Positions 56,241 through 64,000 of a stretch of DNA of 64,000 nucleotides are shown piece after piece. Within the stretch, counting starts at the first letter, position 1; each line of letters begins with the position of its first letter. The stretch is taken from positions 372,001 through 436,000 of the forward strand of contig NZ_JAWDIR010000033.1 of the NCBI RefSeq assembly GCF_046156265.1, read 5' to 3'. The notes beneath the pieces were generated by a model. That model saw only the letters and a list, made by a program, of their open reading frames with translations, was not told the origin of the DNA and ran no database searches. This stretch comes from CAMDHY01 sp046156265. GTDB lineage: Bacteria > Pseudomonadota > Alphaproteobacteria > Rhizobiales > Segnochrobactraceae. Both the position numbers and the translations under genes were made by a program.

Positions 56241-56256
56241 GTACACGGATGTGTAC
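56241..56256. promoter_or_regulatory. BrnTA operator candidate
   Basis: GTACAC/GTGTAC are perfect 6-bp inverted arms around GGAT, 20 bp before brnT, in the place expected for antitoxin autorepression. Confidence 0.6.
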
Positions 56257-56275
56257 TATGGCCAAGGGGGCTGTG

Positions 56276-56575
56276 ATGGATGACCTGTTCTTCGAATGGG
56301 ACGAGGAGAAGGCCGCCTCGAACCTGTCGAAGCACGGGGTTTCATTTCTCGCAGCCGCTGCGATTTTCGATCATGAGGTTATCGACCGCATCGACGATCG
56401 CGAGGACTACGGCGAGTTACGGCACGTCGCGCTCGGCCGGTGCGGGTCGACGGTTCTCAGGGTGGTCTACACGTGGCGGTCAGAGCAGACGATCCGCCTG
56501 ATCTCGGCACAGAAGGCAGGGCGCCATGAGCGGGAAATCTACTATCGTTCGATCTTCGGCGCGCGAAGTCCGTGA
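56276..56575 (+). CDS. brnT: BrnT family toxin
   Basis: 99 aa, RelE-like ribonuclease toxin. MDDLFFEWDEEKAASNLSKH followed by GVSF is the BrnT signature; the C-terminus has TIRLISAQKAGRHEREIYY, where the catalytic Arg/Lys lie. AGGGGG precedes the ATG by 5-6 nt. Overlaps the antitoxin gene by 50 nt, longer than usual, with the palindrome upstream. Confidence 0.92.
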   Translation: MDDLFFEWDEEKAASNLSKHGVSFLAAAAIFDHEVIDRIDDREDYGELRHVALGRCGSTVLRVVYTWRSEQTIRLISAQKAGRHEREIYYRSIFGARSP

Positions 56576-56819
56576 GCGGCTGGCCGGCGGCGAAACAGGC
56601 GTGCGGGACGATGCTCCCGAGGCCGCGTCCCTGGGTGCCGAGTTCTGGGCGAGCGCGCGCGTCGTCGTGCCGCCGGGCAAGGCGTCGGTGCACCTGCGCG
56701 TCGATCAGGACGTGCTCGACTGGTTCAAGGCTCAGGGGAGTGGCCACCTCACCCGCATGAACGCCGTGCTGCGTGCCTACTATGAGGCGCACTATGAGGC
56801 GCACAAGCCGAAGGGGTGA
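56526..56819 (+). CDS. brnA: BrnA family antitoxin
   Basis: 97 aa. The ribbon-helix-helix part is VSVHLRVDQDVLDWFKA-like (ASVHLRVDQDVLDWFKAQGS), followed by GHLTRMNAVLRAYYEAH. The N-terminal half is toxin-binding. ATG 56526 lies inside brnT. A short AYYEAHYEAH duplication is visible at the C-terminus. Confidence 0.9.
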   Translation: MSGKSTIVRSSAREVRERLAGGETGVRDDAPEAASLGAEFWASARVVVPPGKASVHLRVDQDVLDWFKAQGSGHLTRMNAVLRAYYEAHYEAHKPKG

Positions 56820-56847
56820 GCGCCAACGCCGCGAGAGGTCCGTCCCA

Positions 56848-57672
56848 TCACCCCCGCGCCGCCGCGACGAAGTCGGCGAGCTCGCGGTCGAAGCGCTCGG
56901 GGTCCTCGAGGAATGGCGAGTGGCCTGCGTCCGCGAAGACGGACAGCCGCGCGCCCGGCCACAGGCGCGCGTGGTGCTCGGCCATCGTCGTCAGCGTGAC
57001 GCGGTCGCGGCCGCCGTGGACGACGAGGCCGGGCAGGTCGAGGCGGGCGATCAGGTCGTCGTTGTCGAGCGGCGGTCGCTTGAACAGGCCGCGGCGCACA
57101 AACGGCGGCACCATCGCGTTGTAGCCGAGCATCAGGCAGAATTCCTCCGCGCTCGGTTCCTCCGCCATGCAGGCGCGGATGAAGCCCGACAGCGCCGCGA
57201 CGCTCTCGGCCGCGTCGTCGGAATAGAACCCGCCGAGCAGCGGCAGGAACGCGTCGCCGCGGAACTTCAGCATCTCCGCCCCGATCTTCGACGAACCGGC
57301 GACCATGACGAAGCCGCCGAGCGCGGCGCCGCCGGCGAGGCGCAGATAGTCGAGCGTGACGATGGTGCCGTAGGACCAGCCGACCACCACCGGCCGGTCG
57401 AGGGCGAGCGCGTCGATGACGGCGGCGACGTCGGCTGCCCACAGCGCGCCGTCGTCGTAGCCGGTCTCCGGCTTGTCGGAGAGGCCGTGGCCGCGCAGAT
57501 CGAGGCGGACGAGGCGGTGGCCGGCGAGACGGCCGTCGTCGAACTGGCGGCGCCACGAGAGCCGGCCCTGGCTGAAGCCGTGCAGGAAAAGGATCGGCGG
57601 CCCGGCCGGATCACCCGCTTCCTCGACGTGGAGGCCGCAGCCGCCGCCCCCGATCACCCTGTGCGTGCGCAT
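56848..57672 (-). CDS. Alpha/beta-fold hydrolase
   Basis: 274 aa. ATG 57672 with GAGG upstream; earlier ATGs at 57693 and 57705 are possible. Oxyanion region LFLHGFSQGRLSWRRQF, nucleophile Ser in VVGWSYGTIVTLDYL, acid in LVVHGGRDRVTLT and His in FADAGHSPFLEDPERF. Typical of esterase/haloperoxidase-type hydrolases; substrate unknown. Convergent with brnA. Confidence 0.88.
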   Translation of the reverse strand: MRTHRVIGGGGCGLHVEEAGDPAGPPILFLHGFSQGRLSWRRQFDDGRLAGHRLVRLDLRGHGLSDKPETGYDDGALWAADVAAVIDALALDRPVVVGWSYGTIVTLDYLRLAGGAALGGFVMVAGSSKIGAEMLKFRGDAFLPLLGGFYSDDAAESVAALSGFIRACMAEEPSAEEFCLMLGYNAMVPPFVRRGLFKRPPLDNDDLIARLDLPGLVVHGGRDRVTLTTMAEHHARLWPGARLSVFADAGHSPFLEDPERFDRELADFVAAARG

Positions 57673-57881
57673 CCCGCCTCGCTGATTCCGCATCGTCCGC
57701 CACAATAGCGACGCGGTGTGGCGCTCATCGTCAAGCGGCCGGTGCGTCCGGCCGGGCGCGACCGTTGCGTTTTCCGTGCCCCGGCCTAATGTCCGCCCGC
57801 GGTGCGCGATCGGGGGCGGTCGGCGGACCGGCCCACTCCGTGCCGCCGGGGGCGGCGCAACCCTTTCAGGAGCCTACCTCC

Positions 57882-58571
57882 ATGAAGATCGCATTCCTGG
57901 CGGCCTCGCTCGGGCTCGCCGTCGCTTCGACGTCGGCGTTCGCCCAGGACGCTGCCGCGCCCGCCGCGCCGGCGCCGCAGGGCGGCCCGCCGATCCAGCT
58001 GATGTTCGTCCAGCAGGCCGACGGCATGACGTTCGACGGCGACCGCACGCTGACGCTGACCGGCGTCGCGCCGGCCACGACGTTCTTCTCCGACCGGCCG
58101 CAGCGCATGGTCGGCCACATCAACCAGGACCATTTCGTCAAGCTGTGGGGCGCCGAGAAGGACGGCTTCAAGGCCGATCCGCCGAACGCCGCGCTCTCCC
58201 TCGTCAACGACAACGGCCAGCCGATCGTCATCGAGATCGAGGACGTCGAGGCGGCGTCCGCCGATTCGCTCACCTACACGATCAGCGTGCTCGAGGGCGA
58301 GTTGCCGGCGACCGGCGGCCCGGTGGCGCTGTTCATCGACCCGTGGGTCGCGCACGGCGGCGGCTGGGGTGGCGGCTGGCATGCCGGCGGCTGGGGCTAT
58401 CACGGCCCGGGCTGGGGCGGTGTCGCGGCCGGTGTGGCCGTTGGTGCCGCGGCTGGCGCGGCGATCGGCGCGGCGGCGGCTTCGCCGACCGTCGTGGTGG
58501 CACCGCCGCCGGTCAACTGCGCCTACAGTCCCTATTACAACCAGCCCGTCTGCAAGGGCGTGGTGTACTGA
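57882..58571 (+). CDS. Exported protein with Gly/Trp/His-rich segment, unknown
   Basis: 229 aa. The signal peptide ends SAFA|QD (residue 21). A Pro/Ala linker, then a beta-rich domain (MTFDGDRTLTLTGVAPATTF ... FVKLWG), then a Gly/Trp/His-rich stretch (WVAHGGGWGGGWHAGGWGYH) and a Gly/Ala-rich hydrophobic segment (GVAVGAAAGAAIGAAAA) resembling a glycine-zipper. Two cysteines near the C-terminus may form a disulfide. AGGAG precedes the ATG by 9-10 nt. Followed by tandem terminators. Function unknown. Confidence 0.72.
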   Translation: MKIAFLAASLGLAVASTSAFAQDAAAPAAPAPQGGPPIQLMFVQQADGMTFDGDRTLTLTGVAPATTFFSDRPQRMVGHINQDHFVKLWGAEKDGFKADPPNAALSLVNDNGQPIVIEIEDVEAASADSLTYTISVLEGELPATGGPVALFIDPWVAHGGGWGGGWHAGGWGYHGPGWGGVAAGVAVGAAAGAAIGAAAASPTVVVAPPPVNCAYSPYYNQPVCKGVVY

Positions 58572-58604
58572 GCCTTACCCACGGCGCATCCGCGACATGA
58601 CGTC

Positions 58605-58675
58605 AGGGCCCCCGCTTCGGGGGCCCTGTTCGTTTCCGGAGAGCCCGGCCCCCGCTTCTCGGGGGCCCTGTTCGT
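58605..58675 (+). terminator. Two tandem, duplicated terminators
   Basis: Stem AGGGCCCCC/GGGGGCCCT (58605-58627) and a second stem GGCCCCC/GGGGGCC (58647-58667), each followed by TGTTCGTTTC. The copies are near-identical (about 30 bp), so they arose by duplication. They face the convergent unknown gene. Confidence 0.75.
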
Positions 58676-58702
58676 TTCAGGCCGCCGCGGCGGGCGCGGA
58701 CG

Positions 58703-59299
58703 TCACTGGTGCAGCTTCAGCGCCATCGCCTCGATGTAGGTGAGCTGGAAGAGATCGCCCGGCTGCACGCCGGCCATGTCGCCGGCGACCTCGTCGTTCG
58801 CCGCCGGCATGATGCGCACCAGGCCGTCGGCGCCCTTGAACATCACCGTGCGGGCGGCCGGGTCGACCTCCACCAGCATGGCGTTCTCCACCACCTGCGT
58901 GGCGAAGAAGTTCTGCGGCAGGGCCACGCCGAACACCGAGGCGTCGACGACGTCGGTATCGAGGCGGCCGATGGTGCCCGTCTGCGCCTTCTCGAGGTCG
59001 ATGATCGTGCCCGGCACGACGGAGACGTCGACGTGGTCGTTCGGGCGCACCTGCTCGAGGCCGACGACGAAGGGCGCCACGGCGTAGGCGAACTGGTTGC
59101 CGTTCTGCGCCTTGACGATCACTTCGCGCGTCGGCAGGTCGACCTTCACCACCGTGACGATGAAGGACTGCACCGCCACCGTCCCGATGCCCGGGAGCGT
59201 CAGCGAGGTGACGGCGGCGAGCGCGGCGGAGGCGCCGCCGGCGAGAAGGGCGGCGGCGAGGGCGACGGCGACGCGGCGGCGGGCGGGCTTCATCGGCAT
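58703..59299 (-). CDS. Exported protein of unknown function
   Basis: 198 aa. Signal peptide (RRRVAVALAAALLAGGASAALA|AV) then a beta-rich body (VQSFIVTVVKVDLPTREVIV, FAYAVAPFVVGLEQVRPND) with no cysteines. GAGG at 8-nt spacing fixes ATG 59299. No domain recognised; the KAQNG-type beta hairpins suggest an OB-like or porin-associated fold, but this is a guess. Confidence 0.65.
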   Translation of the reverse strand: MPMKPARRRVAVALAAALLAGGASAALAAVTSLTLPGIGTVAVQSFIVTVVKVDLPTREVIVKAQNGNQFAYAVAPFVVGLEQVRPNDHVDVSVVPGTIIDLEKAQTGTIGRLDTDVVDASVFGVALPQNFFATQVVENAMLVEVDPAARTVMFKGADGLVRIMPAANDEVAGDMAGVQPGDLFQLTYIEAMALKLHQ

Positions 59300-59803
59300 G
59301 GTTGGTCCTCGTGCGATGGTGGCGGGGGGCGAATGCTGCCGCCATCAAGCAACCGCGCGGCGGGCCGTCAATCGATTCGGCGCACCGAGACGCGGGTGCG
59401 ATGTTTGCCGCGGTCCCTCTCTCTCGGCATCTCTTCGGTCTCCCTCCCGAACCATCCCCCTCGGGGGTCATTCCCGGGCTTGTCCCGGGAACCCATCCCT
59501 CACCGCGTGCACTCCGCCCAACGCCGTCGCCCCGTTAGCGGCGGCGTCGCGTGGGTTCCCGGGACAAGGCCGGGAATGACCCCATGAGAGGGCGGCGAAA
59601 GAAGGATCGCGGCTGCCCGCGCATCTCTCCATGCAAACTACCCCACCATTGACAGACCAGCCCCCCTGCGGCTTAAAGGTCGCGTGGACGTGCCGCCTCC
59701 CGGGGCGGCACGATTTGTTTTCGGGGGCCCGTCGCCGCCGGCGCCTCGACCGACGCGGCTGATCCCCGGAGTTCTCACGAGCCGGAGCGAGAGGCCCGCG
59801 GCC
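59300..59803. repeat. Intergenic 504 bp with 32-bp inverted repeat (59464-59583)
   Basis: GGGGTCATTCCCGGGCTTGT (59464 on) and its complement ending at 59583 are 32-bp inverted arms with one mismatch and a 57-bp loop. This is the kind of palindrome scattered in Rhizobiales genomes. No gene or promoter could be fixed in the rest of the gap; it must contain the argD promoter and the start of the divergent unknown gene. Confidence 0.7.
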
Positions 59804-61071
59804 ATGTCCAGCGGCAACACTGCCAAGATCGAGACCGTCCCCACCGCTGCGCCCCTCGGCGCGGCGTCGGAGCACCTGTTCCGCACCTTCGCGCGCGTCG
59901 ATCTCGCCTTCGAGCGAGGCGAGGGTGCGTGGCTGGAGGGTTCCGACGGGCGACGCTATCTCGACTTCGGCGCCGGCATCGCGGTGAACGCGCTCGGCCA
60001 TTCCCATCCCCACCTCGTCGCGGCGCTGCAGGAGCAGGCGGCGAAGGTCTGGCACGTCTCCAACCTCTACCGCATCCCGGATGGCGAGAAGCTGGCCGAC
60101 CGGCTGACGGCGGCGAGCTTCGCCGACCGCGTCTTCTTCACCAATTCCGGCGCCGAGGCGCTGGAGGCGGCGATCAAGACCGCGCGCCACTACCAGTATG
60201 CGGAAGGCCGCCCAGAGCGGTTCCGCATCATCACCTTCGAGGGCGCCTTCCACGGCCGCACGCTCGCCACCATCGCCGCCGGCGGCCAGGAGAAGTACCT
60301 CGAGGGCTTCGGCCCGAAGGTCGAGGGCTTCGACCAGGTGCCGTTCGGCGACCTCGCGGCGGCGGAGAAGGCGATCGGGCCGGAGACGGCGGCGATCCTC
60401 GTCGAGCCGATCCAGGGCGAGGGCGGCATCCGCCCGGCGCCGGCCGGATTCCTGAAGGGGCTCAGGGCGCTGTGCGAGAAGCACGGGCTGCTGCTCGTCT
60501 ATGACGAGGTGCAGTGCGGCATGGGGCGCACCGGCAAGCTGTTCGCCTACGAGTGGCCGGGCGTCGCCCCGGACATCCTCGCCACCGCCAAGGGCATCGG
60601 CGCCGGCTTCCCGCTCGGCGCCTGCCTCGCGACCGATGCCGCGTCGGCCTCGATGACGCCGGGCACCCACGGCACCACCTTCGGCGGCAATCCGCTGGCG
60701 ATGGCGGTCGGCAACGCCGTGCTCGACGTCGTGCTGGCGCCGGGCTTCCTCGACCAGGTCGTCGACACTGGGCTTCTCCTGAAGCAGCGGCTGGCGTCGG
60801 TGGTCGATTCCCACTCCCGCGTCTTCGAGCTCGTGCGCGGCGAGGGCCTGATGCTCGGCCTGAAGGCGCGCCCGCCCGCCGGCGAGGTGATGGCGGCGCT
60901 CCGCGCCGAGGGGCTGCTCTCGGTCGCCGCCGGCGACAACGTCGTCCGCCTGCTGCCGCCGCTCACCATCGGCGAGGCCGAGCTCTCGGCGGCGATCGAG
61001 CGGATCGAAGCGGCGGCCGTGCGCGTCGAGGCGGCGCTCGACGCGGCGGCGAGGCCCGCGGAGGGCGCGTC

Positions 61072-61075
<4 letters not shown>
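59804..61075 (+). CDS. argD: Acetylornithine aminotransferase
   Basis: 423-aa PLP enzyme of arginine biosynthesis. Signatures: NALGHSHPHLVAALQEQAAK, HVSNLYRIPDGEKLADRL, FFTNSGAEALEAAIKTAR, LVYDEVQCGMGRTGKLFAYE and the PLP lysine in ATAKGIGAGFPLGA. ATG 59804 is chosen; an upstream frame lacks family sequence. Stop overlaps argF GTG by 4 nt. Confidence 0.94.
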
Positions 61076-62025
<950 letters not shown>

Positions 62026-62050
62026 GCCGGGCGGTGAGCGGAGCACGCTG

Positions 62051-63061
62051 TTGACGGACGTGGATGTGACGGGCGCCGAGGCGGCCCCTGGTGACCTGGT
62101 GCTGCCGTTTTCGGTGGCGCCGCTCGACGTGCGCGGCCGCGTCGTGCGGCTCGGGCCGGCGGTCGACGCCATGCTCGCCCGCCACGCCTATCCGCCGGCG
62201 GTGTCGCGGCTTCTCGGCGAGGCAATCGCGCTGACCGCGCTTCTGGGCGCGTCGCTGAAGTTCGACGGCCGCTTCTCCCTGCAGACCTCCACCGACGGGC
62301 CGGTCGACCTCATCGTCGTCGACTTCTCCACGCCGGACGCGCTGCGCGCCTACGCCCGCTTCGACGCCGACCGTGTCGCGGCGGTGGCGGAGGCGACCAG
62401 CGCCGGCAGCAAGCCCGACGCCGGCCTGCTGATCGGCAAGGGCCATCTCGCGATGACCGTCGACCAGGGCACGGCGGCGAGCCGCTACCAGGGCATCGTG
62501 CCGCTCGACGGCGACGGGCTCGAGGCGGCTGCGCACCGCTATTTCGAGCAGTCCGAGCAGATCCCGACGCGGGTGCGCCTCGCCGTCGCCGAGGTGATGA
62601 GCCGTCGCCCCGGCGAGGCCCCGGCGCACGCCTGGCGAGCCGGCGGCATCCTCGTGCAGTTTCTCCCTGAGGCGCCCGACCGCCTCGCCCACCGCGACCT
62701 CGATCCCGGCGACCGCCCGGAGGGCGACGACGAGAACGAGGTGTCCGACGATGCCTCGGACGACGATGCCTGGGTGGAAGCGCGCGCCCTCGTCGAGACC
62801 GTCGAGGACATCGAGCTGACCGACCCGGACGTGACGCCGGAGCGGCTGCTCTACCGGCTCTTCCACGAGCGCGGCGTTCGTGTCTTCGATCCGCAGCCGC
62901 TCGCCGACCGCTGTCGCTGCTCGCGCGAGCGCGTCTTCGGGGTGCTGAAGGGCTTCTCGCCCGAGGAGCGTGCCGAGATGGTCGTCGACGGGGCGATCGA
63001 GGTAACCTGCGAGTTCTGCTCGACGCGCTACCGCTTCGCGGCGGAAGAGGTGATCGACTGA
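62051..63061 (+). CDS. hslO: Redox-regulated chaperone Hsp33
   Basis: 336 aa. TTG 62051 with GGAG about 8 nt upstream is the likely start; CTG just before is an alternative. Redox-switch cysteines: CxC in ADRCRCSRERV and CxxC in VTCEFCSTRYRF near the C-terminus, the four zinc ligands. An acidic insert (GDDENEVSDDASDDDAW) is longer than in E. coli. Cytoplasmic holdase activated by oxidation. Follows argF by 25 bp. Confidence 0.94.
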   Translation: MTDVDVTGAEAAPGDLVLPFSVAPLDVRGRVVRLGPAVDAMLARHAYPPAVSRLLGEAIALTALLGASLKFDGRFSLQTSTDGPVDLIVVDFSTPDALRAYARFDADRVAAVAEATSAGSKPDAGLLIGKGHLAMTVDQGTAASRYQGIVPLDGDGLEAAAHRYFEQSEQIPTRVRLAVAEVMSRRPGEAPAHAWRAGGILVQFLPEAPDRLAHRDLDPGDRPEGDDENEVSDDASDDDAWVEARALVETVEDIELTDPDVTPERLLYRLFHERGVRVFDPQPLADRCRCSRERVFGVLKGFSPEERAEMVVDGAIEVTCEFCSTRYRFAAEEVID

Positions 63062-63153
63062 GGCCCGCACCGCCGTAGGGATTCCCCGGCGGCTGCGTAT
63101 AGAATGGGTCGGCGGCCGGCAGTCCCGGCCGGGCCGCTCGACGGAGCGCCCCG

Positions 63154-64000
63154 ATGTCGTCGACCCGCACCTTTCTTCGTTTCGCCGTGGTGATCGCCGC
63201 GCTCGCCGGCGCCGGCTTCGCCGTCGTTCAGGCCGTCGGCGGACCCGAGCAGACGCCCGCCCGCTACCGCACCGATGCCGCGACGCGCGGGCCGATCGAG
63301 GCCGCCGTGCTCGCCACCGGCACGCTCGCCCCCGTTGTCACCGTCCAGGTCGGCAGCCAGATCTCCGGCCAGATCATCGCGCTCGAGGCCGACTTCAACT
63401 CCGCCGTGACGAAGGACCAGGTGATCGCCCGCCTCGACCCGGCGAGCTACCGTGGCAAGCTCGACCAGGCGGAAGCGGATCTCGCGGTGGCCGAGGCGAC
63501 GATCAGCGCCAAGGCGGCGGCGATGGCAGCCGCCGAGGTGGACGTTCGCACCGCCCGCAATGCGCTGGCCGACGCCGAGCAGACCCACGACCGCACCCGA
63601 CGCCTGTCGGTCGCCGGCCACGCCACCGAGCGCCAGCTGCAGCTCGACGCCTTCAGCCGCTTGCAGGCCGAGGAGGCGATCGGCAAGGCCGAGGCGCAGA
63701 TCCGGATGGCCGAGGCCGACCTCGCCGTGGCGCGCGCCCAGGTGGAGCAGAAGCGGGCGGCCGTGGCCATCGCCCGCACCGACCTCGACCGCACGGTGAT
63801 CCGCTCGCCAGAGACCGGCGTCGTCGTCAACCGGCAGATCGACATCGGCCAGACGGTGGCGGCGAGCCTGCAGGCGCCGATCCTGTTCGAGATCGCCCGG
63901 GATCTCCGCGAGATGCGGCTCGAGGCAAGCGTCGACGAGGCCGACATCGGCCGCGTCGTCCCCGGCCAGGCCGTCACCTTCACCGTCGACGCCTTCCCCG
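63154..64000 (+). CDS. Efflux periplasmic adaptor, MacA-like (3' end outside window)
   Basis: 282 codons visible. GGAG 7 nt before ATG 63154. The N-terminal membrane anchor (FLRFAVVIAALAGAGFAVVQ), then the lipoyl half VQVGSQISGQIIALEADFNS, an Ala/Glu/Arg-rich coiled-coil hairpin and the second lipoyl half VIRSPETGVVVNRQIDIGQT. The spacing fits MacA of the MacAB macrolide-type exporter; a MacB gene would be expected just beyond the window. Not related in sequence detail to the adaptor at 2580. Confidence 0.9.
   Translation, partial: MSSTRTFLRFAVVIAALAGAGFAVVQAVGGPEQTPARYRTDAATRGPIEAAVLATGTLAPVVTVQVGSQISGQIIALEADFNSAVTKDQVIARLDPASYRGKLDQAEADLAVAEATISAKAAAMAAAEVDVRTARNALADAEQTHDRTRRLSVAGHATERQLQLDAFSRLQAEEAIGKAEAQIRMAEADLAVARAQVEQKRAAVAIARTDLDRTVIRSPETGVVVNRQIDIGQTVAASLQAPILFEIARDLREMRLEASVDEADIGRVVPGQAVTFTVDAFP

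Overview
The window is GC-rich (roughly 70 % by eye) and gene-dense. It carries a GcrA cell-cycle regulator, intergenic clusters of GANTC (the site methylated by CcrM), an OhrR/Ohr pair, a SUV3-like helicase beside an S4 protein, and an argD-argF-hslO run. Together these point to an alphaproteobacterium of the Rhizobiales/Hyphomicrobiales type. I cannot name the genus from sequence alone. I see no rRNA, tRNA, CRISPR array, IS element or prophage. Both ends cut through efflux genes: an RND pump (bases 1-2576, minus strand) and a periplasmic adaptor (from 63154, plus strand).

Layout: 0-4 kb, RND efflux permease and adaptor. 4.2-7.9 kb, a PcaF-type thiolase, a degenerate nuclease-fold protein and an M48 lipoprotein protease. 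7.9-11.7 kb, a reduced phosphonate locus (phnF, EamA transporter, 2H-phosphoesterase, phnM). 11.7-20 kb, xerD, two small or unknown secreted proteins, gcrA, an S4 protein, a SUV3-like helicase and a DUF3108 protein. The intergenic DNA upstream of the helicase holds ten GANTC sites in 189 bp. 20.1-28.6 kb, a urease operon ureD-A-B-C-E-F-G. It is interrupted by a secreted glycosidase-like gene, a DUF1272 gene, a VapBC toxin-antitoxin pair and an AT-richer AbiJ-type abortive-infection gene. 28.7-30.6 kb, a membrane protein and the divergent ohrR/ohr pair.

30.6-39.2 kb is a sugar locus: a ribose-type ABC transporter, FGGY kinase, class I aldolase, divergent DeoR regulator and D-lyxose isomerase, with a HicAB module sitting inside it. 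39.4-46.2 kb holds a sulfotransferase and a polyamine uptake and breakdown operon (Pot-type ABC transporter, acetylpolyamine amidohydrolase, N-carbamoylputrescine amidase). 46.6-51.5 kb has prfC, an HSL-type esterase, a second, intact nuclease-fold protein and a Na/Pi cotransporter. 51.7-53.6 kb is an unrecognised two-gene membrane module. 54-57.7 kb has acs, a BrnTA toxin-antitoxin module and an alpha/beta hydrolase. 57.9-59.3 kb has two unknown exported proteins. 59.8-64 kb has argD, argF, hslO and the start of a MacA-type adaptor.

Working together: urease would release ammonia from urea. The polyamine operon would import polyamines and remove acetyl or carbamoyl groups to give usable amines. 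The sugar locus would import a sugar, isomerise and phosphorylate a ketose and cleave it. Three toxin-antitoxin pairs and one Abi gene are inserted among these metabolic operons, so accessory modules have repeatedly landed in an otherwise chromosomal background. The GANTC array and the neighbouring gcrA gene give the 14-19 kb region a cell-cycle or epigenetic flavour.
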